Origin: Anaerolineae bacterium | Lineage (GTDB): Bacteria > Chloroflexota > Anaerolineae > B4-G1 > SLSP01 | DNA: 46,335 nt | Direction of reading: 5' to 3' | NCBI GenBank assembly: GCA_026645815.1 | Contig: JAPKMR010000029.1 | Span: forward strand, 1 to 46,335 | Program-made: the position numbers and the translations under genes | Notes under the pieces: generated by a model | What the model saw: only the letters and a program-made list of their open reading frames with translations | What the model was told of the DNA's origin: nothing | Databases searched by the model: none | Shown here: positions 33,730-42,797 of the stretch, one piece after another | Position numbering within the stretch: position 1 is the first letter of the stretch | Layout of the letters: each line of letters opens with the position of its first letter

Positions 33730-36700
33730 ATGTCGCAAGAACGGATTGTTCGGACCAAACTCATATCGCCCCAGCTGCACCGGCGTACTCTGGAACGCCC
33801 GCGTGTATTGAATAAGCTGCACGAGGCGCTTGATTACCGCCTGACTATCGTGCAAGCCGGGACAGGCTATGGCAAGAGCACTGCTCTGGCAGCGCTGGCG
33901 CAGGCCAGTGTTACTTTGGCCTGGTACCACCTTGAGCGCGAAGACGCAGACCCTTCGGTCTTTCTCCTGCATTTGTTCCACAGTTTTCACGAGGCGCTTC
34001 CCAATCTTACGGATACCCCACTGGCAGCACTGGAAGGTTTTGCCGGATATGCGCCCGAATCTGGCGTAGCATTCGTGGATTTGCTGATCAATGCTTTGAT
34101 GGAGGAGGGGCAGGCGCCGATCGTCCTGGTCCTTGACGATGTGCACCGGTTGCATACCGCGAAGGACCTGCTGGCATTGCTGGATCGCTTGATTGCCTAC
34201 GCGCCCGCACGCTTGCATGTCATTCTCTCGACCCGTTATCCCCTGGACCTACCCTCATTGCTTGCCTGGCGTGTTAAGGGCGAGGTGCTGGAAATCGGTC
34301 AGGCGGAGCTGGCGTTTACACCCGAGGAAATCGGGGCGCTTTTTCGCGAAAAATATGATTACAATCTTGCGCCGGAAGTGCTCGATGCGATTGTCAGCAA
34401 AACCGAGGGGTGGGCGATTGCATTGCAGTTATTGTGGCAGGGGGTGCGCACTGGCGCTGTGGCTGAGATTCCTCGAGCCTTGGAACGGCTTTCTGGCCCC
34501 GACCAGCAGCTGGTTGCCTACCTGGCACAGGAGATCCTGGAGCAACAGTCTGCTGAACTGCAATCGTTCCTGGAAGTCACAGCTGTGCTTCGTGAGATGA
34601 ACGCACCGATTTGTGATTGCCTTCGCGGCGCTCCAGATAGCGCACATCTGTTGCGTCTATTGTTGGAGAACAGCTTGTTCATTCTCGATTTGGGCGATGG
34701 GCAATATCGCTATCACCATCTTTTTCGCGAGTTTCTCTTGCGGCGTCTCGAACCTATATCAGCCCAACGCTATCATCACCGAGCGGCAGAGTGTTTTCAA
34801 CGATATGGTGATATGGAATCTGCTGTTGAGCATCTGCTAGCGGCTGGAGCCTTTGAGGATGCTGCGGTGGTGCTCAACACACTTGGGCATTTGATGGTTC
34901 GTGCTGGGCGCCTGGATCGGTTATTGGGGTGGCTCAACGCGTTGCCGCCTTCTATATCACAGCCCCATCCCCGGTTGCTGGCGTATTGGGGTGATATTGC
35001 TCGGCTGCGCAGTCGCTTTGCAGAAGCTCTCGGCTGGTACCGGCAGGCAGAGCAGCGTGCCCGGCAGGTAAGCGATGGTGTAGCTTTGGGACAGGCGTTG
35101 CGCGGGCAAGCGCGGGTCTACCTGGATACGGTGGATCCAAGTCAGGCGGAGAGCATTCTCCAGGAAGCCCTGCGTGTTTCAGATGGGCAGGAAGATCGCG
35201 AGACCCGTGCCAATCTCCTGGAATTGATGGCGGAAAACCGGCTGAATCTGGGACGTCCTGCGGAAGCCCAGGGTTTACAAGCGCAGGCGCGCGCCTTGCG
35301 TGAAGAGGGACCCGGCGAGGATGAAGTGGCGGTGCGGGTGATGTTGCGCACGGGACGCCTGGAACAGGCACGTCAGGTGCTGGAACGGGGAATTGAGCAC
35401 GAACGCCATGATCCGGTAAACCGCCCGCGCGCGCATCGAGAGACTCTGTTGTTGCTCTCGCTAATCCTCTCGCTGCAAGGCGAAGGGACAGCCGCGTACC
35501 GTTATGCTCTCGAGGGCACCGAGCGTGGGCGTGCGCTGCATTCTCCTTTCATCACTGCGGTAGGTTATATGCGCCAGGGACATGCCTGGTTGTTGCTCAA
35601 CGACTCTCGTAGCTATGAAGAGGCTTGCCGTTGTTTCCGCGAGGCGATTCGTTGGAGTGATAGGCTGGCTGTGCCGCGCCTGCGGGTGGAAGCCTATTGG
35701 GGGCTCACACGGGCACATGGTTTCCACGGGGTTTTGGATGGGGCTGAGCGTGCGGCGGCGCAGGGCATTTCTCTGGCTGAGCAAGCAGGTGATGCCTGGA
35801 TTGGGGCATTGATTCGCGTCTCTTTGGGCGCGACCTATGTGCTGGCACGGAAAGCCGATCTGGCGGCTGAGTGGTTAGCACAGGCGCTCAATGTCTTTCA
35901 TGAGTGTGGGGATACCTACGGGCAAGCGTTTACGCGCTTGTGGCAGTGTCTGCTGTGGCAGGAGACGGAGGATACCCTCAGGTTGACGCGTGGTCTGGAA
36001 GTGTTATTGCGATTGGTTCGTGAACAGCACTATGAGGGCTTGCTGATTCAGCAGACCTTGCTGGGACCACGCGATCCTCGCCGAATTATTCCCTTGCTTC
36101 TCTATGCCTGGGAGTCCGACATCGAGCGGGCTTTTGTCGGAGAATTGTTGGCGCATTGGGGTATAGCGGGGGGCGCGTTCCATCCCGGTTTTCAGCTCCG
36201 GGTGCAGACTTTGGGTGCTTTCCGCGTGTGGCGTGGCTTGGAAGAGGTGGGACCTCAGGAATGGCGTCGTGAGAGCGCTCGGCAGCTGTTTCAACTCCTG
36301 TTGGGTTACCGGAGGCAGTTGCTCGAACGCGATCAGATTCTTGAATTGCTGTGGCCTGGTCAGGAGCCTGAGATTGCGTTGCGCGATTTCAAGGTGGCTC
36401 TCAGCACCGTTTTCAAAGTGCTGGAGCCAGAGCGTAAAGCTAACGCTCCCTCGGCTTTCATTGTGCGTGAGGGCACCCTTTATGGATGGCGTGCCGGTGC
36501 GGATGTGCTGCTGGATTTAGAGCAGTATGAGCAGGCTATTGCCACCGGTGATGCGCTGTGGGGACATGATTCTGAGGCTGCTCTGGTGCAGTACCGGATC
36601 GCTTTGGCGCTCTATCAGGGGGATTACTTGCAGGAATACCCCTATGCCGAGTGGGCGGTAGAAGAGCGCGAACGGTTGCGCGGGCTTTATGTTCGCACGG

Positions 36701-36954
36701 CGGAGCGCCTGGCGCAGGCGCTCGCGGCGCGTGGCGTGTGGGCGGAGGTCATCGAGGTCTGCGAGGCGCTGTTGTTGCGCGATAATTGCTGGGAAGAAGC
36801 CTACCGCCTGTTGATGATAGCACAGGCGCGTCTGGGAAACCGTCCCCAGGCTTTGCGTGCCTATCAACGCTGTGTAGAAGTCTTGCGCGAGGAGCTGGAC
36901 GTGGCGCCATCTGAGGAGACGCTGCAGGTGTATGCAACAGTGAATGTGGATTGA
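33730..36954 (+). CDS. Large MalT-like ATPase regulator with C-terminal SARP/BTAD domain
   Basis: A 1074-residue signal-integrating regulator. Residues about 5-330 form a STAND/MalT-type NTPase with Walker A GTGYGKST (44-51) and Walker B LVLDDVHRL. Residues about 340-800 are TPR-like helical repeats that usually sense an inducer or partner. From about residue 820 (LRVQTLGAFRVWRG) an OmpR-type winged helix of the SARP class begins, followed by a bacterial transcriptional activator domain (EQYEQAIATGD, ALYQGDYLQEYPYAEW, ending in LREELDVAPSEETLQVYA). There is no LuxR-type HTH. SARP modules bind direct repeats; such repeats lie just downstream at 37060-37077, before the SDR/KASIII operon, which is the likely target. 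The ATG at 33730 follows GAAGAGG. Confidence 0.87.
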   Translation: MSQERIVRTKLISPQLHRRTLERPRVLNKLHEALDYRLTIVQAGTGYGKSTALAALAQASVTLAWYHLEREDADPSVFLLHLFHSFHEALPNLTDTPLAALEGFAGYAPESGVAFVDLLINALMEEGQAPIVLVLDDVHRLHTAKDLLALLDRLIAYAPARLHVILSTRYPLDLPSLLAWRVKGEVLEIGQAELAFTPEEIGALFREKYDYNLAPEVLDAIVSKTEGWAIALQLLWQGVRTGAVAEIPRALERLSGPDQQLVAYLAQEILEQQSAELQSFLEVTAVLREMNAPICDCLRGAPDSAHLLRLLLENSLFILDLGDGQYRYHHLFREFLLRRLEPISAQRYHHRAAECFQRYGDMESAVEHLLAAGAFEDAAVVLNTLGHLMVRAGRLDRLLGWLNALPPSISQPHPRLLAYWGDIARLRSRFAEALGWYRQAEQRARQVSDGVALGQALRGQARVYLDTVDPSQAESILQEALRVSDGQEDRETRANLLELMAENRLNLGRPAEAQGLQAQARALREEGPGEDEVAVRVMLRTGRLEQARQVLERGIEHERHDPVNRPRAHRETLLLLSLILSLQGEGTAAYRYALEGTERGRALHSPFITAVGYMRQGHAWLLLNDSRSYEEACRCFREAIRWSDRLAVPRLRVEAYWGLTRAHGFHGVLDGAERAAAQGISLAEQAGDAWIGALIRVSLGATYVLARKADLAAEWLAQALNVFHECGDTYGQAFTRLWQCLLWQETEDTLRLTRGLEVLLRLVREQHYEGLLIQQTLLGPRDPRRIIPLLLYAWESDIERAFVGELLAHWGIAGGAFHPGFQLRVQTLGAFRVWRGLEEVGPQEWRRESARQLFQLLLGYRRQLLERDQILELLWPGQEPEIALRDFKVALSTVFKVLEPERKANAPSAFIVREGTLYGWRAGADVLLDLEQYEQAIATGDALWGHDSEAALVQYRIALALYQGDYLQEYPYAEWAVEERERLRGLYVRTAERLAQALAARGVWAEVIEVCEALLLRDNCWEEAYRLLMIAQARLGNRPQALRAYQRCVEVLREELDVAPSEETLQVYATVNVD

Positions 36955-37000
36955 GACTGCGTTAATCAACGCTCTCGCGCTATAAATGTGATTTCTGGTT

Positions 37001-37025
37001 GCCTCGCCTAAGAGCGAGGCTTTTT
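37001..37025 (+). terminator. Rho-independent terminator of the regulator gene
   Basis: A 7-bp stem GCCTCGC (37001-37007) / GCGAGGC (37014-37020) with a 6-nt loop followed by TTTTT. It isolates the regulator transcript from the next operon. Confidence 0.85.
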
Positions 37026-37059
37026 GTTGCCTGATACTACCCGCATGTTTATCAGCCGT

Positions 37060-37091
37060 GTAACTTTCTGGTAACTTCTGTTTGGTATGAT
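37060..37091 (+). promoter_or_regulatory. Promoter with SARP-type direct-repeat operator
   Basis: GTAACTT occurs at 37060-37066 and 37071-37077 (11-bp period, 4-bp spacer), and the second copy ends exactly 8 bp before the -10 candidate TATGAT (37086-37091). No good -35 is present. Heptamer direct repeats with 11-bp period placed 8 bp upstream of the -10 and substituting for the -35 are the established SARP activator arrangement. Transcription would start near 37098. Confidence 0.6.
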
Positions 37092-37167
37092 GTTAAGGTA
37101 CCTATAGAATCGAGAGCAGTGGTTCTCCATCACCTGCTCATCTACCATTATTTTGAGGAGGCAAGAG

Positions 37168-37932
37168 ATGCGCTTGAAGGATAAGGTTACCCTCATCACC
37201 GGCGGGGCGTCGGGCATCGGTAAGGCTGCCGCCGAGACCTTTGCCCGGGAAGGCGCGAAGGTCGTCATCTGCGATGTCAATGAAGAAGCTGGCAAGGCGT
37301 TGGTTGCGCAACTTGGCAACGATGCAACGTTCTACAAAGTGAACGTAGCCGACCGGCAGGAAGTGCAGGCATGGGTGGACGATGTCGTCGCGCGTTACGG
37401 ACATGTGGATGTGCTGATCAATAACGCAGGCATTACCCGTGATGGGCTCTTCGTCAAGATGAAGGACGGCGAGCTCGTCAAGCAAATGGAAGAAGCGGCT
37501 TTCGATCTGGTGGTGGACATCAACCTCAAGGGCGTCTTTAACTGCGCGCAATCTGTAGCGCCCTATATGATCAAGCAGGGCGCCGGTGTGATTCTCAATG
37601 TTTCCTCCGTTGTGGGCTTATACGGCAACTTTGGGCAGACCAACTATGTCGCTACTAAATCAGCCGTCATCGGGATGACCAAGGTATGGGCGCGCGAACT
37701 GGGTCGTTTTGGCGTCCGGGTCAATGCCATTGCGCCGGGCTTCATTGCGACCGAGATGGTGCAGAAGATGCCGGAGAAAGTGCTTGAAGATATGAAAGCC
37801 AAAACCCCCTTGGGTCGCCTGGGCAAACCCGAGGATATCGCTAATGCTTTCCTGTGGCTTGCCAGCGATGAAGCTGCTTATGTCCATGGGACGACGATCA
37901 GTGTAGATGGCGGGATTGTGATTGGAACGTAG
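37168..37932 (+). CDS. SDR-family 3-oxoacyl-ACP/acetoacetyl-CoA reductase-like enzyme (FabG-like)
   Basis: A 254-residue short-chain dehydrogenase. TGGASGIG near residue 11 binds the NAD(P) phosphate, NNAG comes before residue 95, and the catalytic pair is in YVATK, preceded by Ser in LNVSSVVG. PGFIATEM and a C-terminal GTTISVDGGIVIGT are typical of FabG-like reductases. The enzyme would reduce a 3-ketoacyl thioester or oxidise a 3-hydroxyacyl one. Residue use in the cofactor region (CDVNEEAGK, acidic Asp at the end of the second strand) suggests NAD(H) rather than NADP(H). GAGGAGG at 37155-37161 selects the ATG at 37168 over an in-frame ATG at 37153. First gene of the acyl-CoA operon. Confidence 0.9.
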   Translation: MRLKDKVTLITGGASGIGKAAAETFAREGAKVVICDVNEEAGKALVAQLGNDATFYKVNVADRQEVQAWVDDVVARYGHVDVLINNAGITRDGLFVKMKDGELVKQMEEAAFDLVVDINLKGVFNCAQSVAPYMIKQGAGVILNVSSVVGLYGNFGQTNYVATKSAVIGMTKVWARELGRFGVRVNAIAPGFIATEMVQKMPEKVLEDMKAKTPLGRLGKPEDIANAFLWLASDEAAYVHGTTISVDGGIVIGT

Positions 37933-38033
37933 GCAGGCAGGTAATAAGGAAATAAGCAGCAAGGAAAGACCCTGTTTCTGCAGGCCCACTTGTACCTATT
38001 GCCTTGGATATGCATTCCACCACAGGAGAAAGA

Positions 38034-39044
38034 ATGATGACCCGACACGCGACGATTATTGGTACGGGACGTTGCGTCCCACCCATTGAGATGAGTAACG
38101 AGAAATACGCAGCGCTGCTGGCGGAGACCAATCCCAAACTGGCTGAGGTGGTGGGCAAGTTTGAGGCGAGCAGCAACATCAAAACGCGTTGGTATGCGCC
38201 TGACGATTGGGCGACCTCTGACCTGGCGGTCGAGGCGGGGAAGGATGCGCTTGCCGATGCGGGCATCAGACCCGAAGATGTGGATTTGATCATTCTGGGC
38301 ACCGATAGCCCGGATTATGTCACCCCTGCAACCTCTGTGGTTGTGCAGCACAAGCTCGGCGCGGTGAACGCCGGCACTTTTGATGTGGGTTGCGCCTGTG
38401 CTTCGTTCCCTACGGGGCTGAATATCGCCTCCGGGTTGTTAGCGACCAACCCTCATATGAAATACGTCCTCGTCATCGGCGCTTATATGATGCACAAGCT
38501 CGCCGATTGGCAGCACGATGTGATGGCTTTCTTCTATGGCGATGGCGCCGGCGCCGCAGTCCTCACTGCTGCTGACAAACCTGGTTTCGTAACTTCTACG
38601 TTCTTTGCGGATGGCTCTTATCACAAACACTGGGGCATCTATTCCGGCGGAACTTTTGAACCGGCAACGCCCGAAAGTGTTGCGGCGGGTCGCACCAAGG
38701 TGCGTCTCATCCAGGCATTTCCCCCCGAAGTCAATAACGTTGGTTGGCCCCAGCGCGTGCGAGAGCTTGTGGCGAATGGCGGCTTTGCCATCGAAGACGT
38801 AGATATGATCATCTTTACGCAGGTGCGTTACAACAGCATCGAACTGGTGATGGGTGAGCTGGGATTGCCGTTGAGCAAGGCGCACTGGATTATGGATAAA
38901 TGGGGCTACAGTGGCTCCGCATGTTTGCCGATGGCTTTCGATGACGCGCGCAAACAGGGCAAGGTTAAGTCCGGCGACCTGGTGCTCTTCATCGGTTCCG
39001 GTGTGGGTTACAACCAGGCAGGTTCAGCTTTTATCATGCCGTAG
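38034..39044 (+). CDS. KAS III-like thiolase-fold enzyme lacking the catalytic His and Asn
   Basis: A 336-residue protein with clear beta-ketoacyl-ACP synthase III architecture: N-terminal ATIIGTGRCVPP, DLIILGTDSPDY, the nucleophile loop DVGCACASFP with Cys122 at the acyl-accepting position, GDGAGAAVL, and C-terminal GDLVLFIGSGVGYNQAGSAFIMP. Where classical enzymes have HQAN, this one has TQVR (Thr262-Gln263), and where they have GNTSAA it has GYSGSA (Tyr292), so both His and Asn of the Cys-His-Asn triad are missing. It may transfer acyl groups without decarboxylation, or form a complex with the thiolase and DUF35 proteins of the same gene run. AGGAG precedes the double ATG at 38034/38037, preferred to an upstream ATG at 38004. 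Confidence 0.85.
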   Translation: MMTRHATIIGTGRCVPPIEMSNEKYAALLAETNPKLAEVVGKFEASSNIKTRWYAPDDWATSDLAVEAGKDALADAGIRPEDVDLIILGTDSPDYVTPATSVVVQHKLGAVNAGTFDVGCACASFPTGLNIASGLLATNPHMKYVLVIGAYMMHKLADWQHDVMAFFYGDGAGAAVLTAADKPGFVTSTFFADGSYHKHWGIYSGGTFEPATPESVAAGRTKVRLIQAFPPEVNNVGWPQRVRELVANGGFAIEDVDMIIFTQVRYNSIELVMGELGLPLSKAHWIMDKWGYSGSACLPMAFDDARKQGKVKSGDLVLFIGSGVGYNQAGSAFIMP

Positions 39045-39081
39045 GTCAGAGTTTGGGGTCACGAGCTCCGACACTGTCTCC

Positions 39082-39095
39082 TGACTTTTGACTGA
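39082..39095 (+). repeat. Heptamer tandem duplication before the CoA-transferase gene
   Basis: TGACTTT followed by TGACTGA (five of seven positions identical), 9 bases before the ATG at 39105. Similar two-unit heptamers lie before the genes at 41952 and 42833. Confidence 0.3.
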
Positions 39096-39104
39096 GGGGG
39101 TGCT

Positions 39105-40397
39105 ATGAATTTCAAATCCATGTACGCCGAAAAACTGATCTCCATTCCCGACGCTGTAGGGATGTTGCGTTCCGGGCAGCGAGTGGTTGCGGCGATGTGC
39201 GCCTCGGAGCCGGTGGGATTGCTCTCGAACCTTGAGCATCATGCCGACTGTTTGGAAGATGTCCACGTTTTCATGTGTTTACCGATGCGCCAGTACGGCT
39301 TTTATACGAAGCCGGAGATGGCGGGGCATTTCTTCCTCGAAAACTGGTTTTACGGTGTGCCCGACCGCAAAGCGCATCCGTTGGGTATGGTCTCTTATGT
39401 TCCCAACAATCTCCACCGTGCCGGCAGTGACCGCATCCATGCGGGAGGGCTGAATGTCTTTTGGGGCACGGCAACCCCGCCCAATGACCGGGGCATTATG
39501 TCCCTTTCAACCTCATTGGTCTTCGAGCGGCAATTGCTGGATGCAGCGGACCTCGTAGTTTTGGAAATCAACCCCAACCTGCCGTGGACGCTCGGCGATA
39601 CGCAGATTAGCTTGCGGGATGTGGATTATGTTGTGGAGCACGAGACCTCTCTGGTCACGCTGGCTTCTATCGAACCGGCGGATGTGGAGGCCACCATCGG
39701 GCATTACATCGCCGATCTTATCGAGGATGGCGCCACTATCCAGCTGGGTATCGGGGGCATCCCCAACGCGATTGCCCAGAGCCTTTATGAAAAACACGAT
39801 TTGGGTGTCCACACCGAGATGTTCACCGATGGTATGGTGGATCTCTTCGAGGCGGGTGTGATAACCGGGCGAAAGAAGACGCTATGGCCCAACAAACTGG
39901 TCGGCGCCTTTGCGCTGGGCACACAGAAGCTCTACGACTTCATTCATAACAACGTGGCTGTGGAATTCCAGCAGGGAAAGGTGACCAACGACCCTTATGT
40001 GATGGGGCGCAATACCAAGATGGTGAGTATCAACACCGCGCTGCAGGTGGATGTGCTGGGGCAGGTTTGCTCGCAGAGCATTGGTAGCCGGCACTTTAGC
40101 GGCACCGGTGGGCAGCTGGATACCCATCGCGGCGCGCAGATGTCACCCGGTGGACGGGGAATCATCGCGCTGCGCTCCACAGCGAAAGATGGGACGGTCT
40201 CGACCATCGTGCCGCAGCTCAGCGTGGGCGCGGAAGTGACCGTGCCTTCCCAGGATGTGGATACTGTGGTGACTGAGTTCGGCGTTGCTGAACTACGCGG
40301 GCGTTGCCTGCGCGATCGTATGGCAGCATTAATCGGCATTGCCCATCCGGATTTCCGCCCCTGGTTGAGGGAAGAAATCAAGCGCTTGGGCATGTAG
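39105..40397 (+). CDS. Class I CoA-transferase/acetyl-CoA hydrolase family (Cat1/4-hydroxybutyrate CoA-transferase-like)
   Basis: A 430-residue enzyme that moves CoA from a donor thioester such as acetyl-CoA to an acid. LGIGGIPNAIAQSL (about 214-227) is the CoA-binding glycine-rich turn. HTEMFTDGMVDL contains Glu238, which coincides with the catalytic glutamate position of Clostridium aminobutyricum 4-hydroxybutyrate CoA-transferase. SGTGGQLDTHRGAQMSPGGRGIIAL (in two parts from 332) is the family C-terminal motif. It would activate the acid feeding this pathway, or recycle CoA from the product. TGAGGGGG precedes the ATG. It lies 60 bp after the KAS III-like gene on the same strand. Confidence 0.9.
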   Translation: MNFKSMYAEKLISIPDAVGMLRSGQRVVAAMCASEPVGLLSNLEHHADCLEDVHVFMCLPMRQYGFYTKPEMAGHFFLENWFYGVPDRKAHPLGMVSYVPNNLHRAGSDRIHAGGLNVFWGTATPPNDRGIMSLSTSLVFERQLLDAADLVVLEINPNLPWTLGDTQISLRDVDYVVEHETSLVTLASIEPADVEATIGHYIADLIEDGATIQLGIGGIPNAIAQSLYEKHDLGVHTEMFTDGMVDLFEAGVITGRKKTLWPNKLVGAFALGTQKLYDFIHNNVAVEFQQGKVTNDPYVMGRNTKMVSINTALQVDVLGQVCSQSIGSRHFSGTGGQLDTHRGAQMSPGGRGIIALRSTAKDGTVSTIVPQLSVGAEVTVPSQDVDTVVTEFGVAELRGRCLRDRMAALIGIAHPDFRPWLREEIKRLGM

Positions 40398-40455
40398 CTA
40401 TTTTCGAATGTAAGTTGGGGACGGATTTGCCCACTTTTTCTCTCAGGAGGCAATC

Positions 40456-40770
40456 ATGAGTGACATTCTGGGGAAATGGGAACAACCTGCAGGGCAGCCT
40501 TTTGCAGGCTTGTGGTTTGAGTTTAGGGCGGATGGAAGCTTCCAGGCAGCTCTGGAATCCATGGGCATTTTCTCCGGCGGGACGTACACTGCCGCCGATG
40601 GCAAACTTGATATGGATCAAACGGAGCACACCTTGGGGCTTTTAGGGAAATTTGAGGGTCTATACGCCATTGAGGGTGATACGCTCACCATGGCGCTTAA
40701 CAATCCCGGCGAAGCCTGCCCTGCGAACTTTAACCATCCGAACACGCGGCTCTATAAGCGCATCGGTTGA
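40456..40770 (+). CDS. Small beta-rich protein of unknown function
   Basis: A 104-residue acidic protein (MSDILGKWEQPAGQPFAGLW at the start). The pattern GKWE, FRADGSFQ, GGTYTAADGKLDM, YAIEGDTLTMAL looks like the up-and-down strands of a small lipocalin-like or copper-resistance-like beta barrel that could bind a hydrophobic ligand. There is no signal peptide. A GGAGG site precedes the ATG, and the gene is spaced 58 bp from the CoA-transferase and 63 bp from the next hydrolase, so it belongs to the operon. I do not recognise a specific family. Confidence 0.75.
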   Translation: MSDILGKWEQPAGQPFAGLWFEFRADGSFQAALESMGIFSGGTYTAADGKLDMDQTEHTLGLLGKFEGLYAIEGDTLTMALNNPGEACPANFNHPNTRLYKRIG

Positions 40771-40833
40771 GAGTCGCTGCGGCGTTGCCCAATTTACTGT
40801 TTTTAAGCCGTAGCATTTTAGCGAAAGGAGAAC

Positions 40834-41886
40834 ATGATGGACAAGCCCATGCCTTTGCCTGGTGTGACAGTTCGCATGGTGGAGACGCCGCGTCTGGAAC
40901 AACACGTCTATTTCTCCGGACCGGAGGATGGTATCCCGGTCATTTTCCTGCACGGCAATTTCTCTGCGGCGCTCTATTGGGAGGAAACCATGCTCGCGTT
41001 GCCGGCAGGTTATCGCGGCATCGCGCCCGACCTGCGCGGCTATGGTTGGACTGAGGATAAGCTTGTAGATGCTACACGCGGAATGCGCGATTGGACCGAT
41101 GATCTGATCGCGTTGATGGAAGCCCTGGGTATCGAGACGGCGCACTTTGTGGGGTGGTCTATGGGTGCGGGCATTCTCTATCGCTTCATCGCAGATCATG
41201 CTGCGCGCGTGCTCTCGGCTACCTTCATCTGCCCGGTCTCGCCCTATGGTTTTGGCGGCACTAAGGACATCGAGGGGTATTCATGCTACGATGATTTTGC
41301 CGGTTCTGGCGGCGGCGTGGTCAACCCTACCTTTGTGCGACTGATCAAGGAGGGTGATCGAGGAACGGGCGATCCCAATTCGCCGCGCAATGTCATCAAT
41401 GCTTTCTATTACAAACCGCCGTTCCAGGCTGCGCGGGAGGAGGATTTCCTCACCGGAGCGTTGATGGAGAAGACCGGCAGCGACCGTTATCCCGGCGACT
41501 TCATCCCATCGCCCAACTGGCCCAACGTGGCGCCGGGTGTTTGGGGACCGGTGAATGCCTGGTCGCTCAAGTATACCGGGCAGGATGCGCTGGACTTTCT
41601 GGCAGCAACACCCAAACCGTCTATCCTCTGGGTGCGCGGCGATAGCGACATGATTGTGGGCGATATGTCTATGTTCGATTTCGGCGCCTTGGGGAAGCTC
41701 GGTTTTATCCCCGGTTGGCCCGGTGACGAGGTATATCCTCCGCAGCCTATGGTGAGCCAGACCCGGGCGGTGCTGGAACGCTACGGTGCTTATGAAGAGC
41801 AGGTTATCGAGAATACCGCGCATAGCCCGCATATTGAGAAACCAGCAGAGTTCAATGCGCTGTTTCATGCGTTTATCAAGAAGTAG
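40834..41886 (+). CDS. Alpha/beta hydrolase 1 of the acyl-CoA operon
   Basis: A 350-residue alpha/beta hydrolase. VIFLHGNFSA forms the oxyanion region, GWSMGAG the nucleophile elbow with Ser109, WVRGDSDMIV carries the likely acid and NTAHSPHIEKP the catalytic His. A long cap insertion lies between about 130 and 260 (rich in Pro/Gly/Tyr). It is related to epoxide-hydrolase/C-C-hydrolase-like enzymes, but the cap gives no clear subfamily. It could hydrolyse an ester, thioester or beta-diketone of the pathway. Start at the first of two ATGs behind AAAGGAGAA. Confidence 0.85.
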   Translation: MMDKPMPLPGVTVRMVETPRLEQHVYFSGPEDGIPVIFLHGNFSAALYWEETMLALPAGYRGIAPDLRGYGWTEDKLVDATRGMRDWTDDLIALMEALGIETAHFVGWSMGAGILYRFIADHAARVLSATFICPVSPYGFGGTKDIEGYSCYDDFAGSGGGVVNPTFVRLIKEGDRGTGDPNSPRNVINAFYYKPPFQAAREEDFLTGALMEKTGSDRYPGDFIPSPNWPNVAPGVWGPVNAWSLKYTGQDALDFLAATPKPSILWVRGDSDMIVGDMSMFDFGALGKLGFIPGWPGDEVYPPQPMVSQTRAVLERYGAYEEQVIENTAHSPHIEKPAEFNALFHAFIKK

Positions 41887-41887
41887 A

Positions 41888-41933
41888 GGAGTAGGGAGCA
41901 AAGAAGGTCGTTTCAATTCCTACTCCCTACTCC
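41888..41933 (+). terminator. Intercistronic hairpin, possible attenuator or processing site
   Basis: A perfect 11-bp stem (41888-41898 with 41923-41933) with a 24-nt loop sits between the two hydrolase genes. The right arm is part of a tandem CTACTCC heptamer. There is no T-run, so full termination is unlikely; it may stabilise or process the mRNA. Confidence 0.35.
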
Positions 41934-41951
41934 CGATTTGACGAGATACCT

Positions 41952-42749
41952 ATGCCATCAATAGAAGTCAATCATACCAGACTCTACTATGAGCTGCACG
42001 GACCCGAGGATGCTCCCGTTGTGGCTTTGATCAACGGCGTGTTGATGAGCACTCCCAGCTGGGGGTATCAGACTCCAGTGCTGGCGCAACGCTATCGGTT
42101 CTTGCTCCACGATTGCCGCGGGCAGGGGCAGTCCGAACATCCTGCGGCACCGTATTCGATGCAGCAACACGCGGATGACCTGGTTGCGTTGATGGAAGCT
42201 CTGGGGATCGAGCGTGCACATATCGCGGGCATCTCCTATGGCGGCGAAATCGCGCAGCTGTTGGGAATTCACTACCCGGAGAAAGTGCGCTCGCTCTTTC
42301 TCTCCTCGACCGTAAGTGAGATTCACCCGCTGTTGCGCGCCAAAATTGAGGCGTGGATGGCTGCGGCAGAGCGGCGCGACGGCGCAATGCTCTATCGCGC
42401 CTCGGTTGCCGACAATTTCAGCGAACCCTGGTTGGCAGCGCATTCAGGTTGGGCGGAAGCCTCCATCCCGCGTTACGAGAAACTGGATTTTGACGCCGTG
42501 CTGAACCTTTGCCGGGCCTTTTTGGACATTGACTGGACGGCGGAACTGCACCGCATCTCCGCGCCGGCGCTGGTTGTGGTGGGCGAGCTCGACACCCTCA
42601 AGCCGCTTACGCCATACAGTCGCTTGCTGGTGGAGCACATTCCCGGTGCGCAACTGCTCATTCTGGGCGGCGCCGGACACGCCTGCTGCATTGAAACGCC
42701 GGGAACCTGGAATGCAGCGTTGTTGGGATGGCTGGAGCTTTGTGCCTAG
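41952..42749 (+). CDS. Alpha/beta hydrolase 2 of the acyl-CoA operon
   Basis: A 265-residue alpha/beta hydrolase with the compact layout of 3-oxoadipate enol-lactonase/MhpC-like enzymes. The oxyanion segment is ALINGVLMS rather than the usual HG, the elbow is GISYGGE with Ser95, the acid lies in VVGELDTLKP and the His in GGAGHACCIETP. MEALGIERAHIAGIS closely resembles MEALGIETAHFVGWS of the preceding hydrolase, but the cap regions differ greatly, so the two are not simple duplicates. No strong ribosome binding site precedes the ATG (only ACGAGA). Confidence 0.87.
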   Translation: MPSIEVNHTRLYYELHGPEDAPVVALINGVLMSTPSWGYQTPVLAQRYRFLLHDCRGQGQSEHPAAPYSMQQHADDLVALMEALGIERAHIAGISYGGEIAQLLGIHYPEKVRSLFLSSTVSEIHPLLRAKIEAWMAAAERRDGAMLYRASVADNFSEPWLAAHSGWAEASIPRYEKLDFDAVLNLCRAFLDIDWTAELHRISAPALVVVGELDTLKPLTPYSRLLVEHIPGAQLLILGGAGHACCIETPGTWNAALLGWLELCA

Positions 42750-42797
42750 CCATGGATGTCTGTTGTCGTTGGATTAAGATTCCAGGCTTTGGATTCT

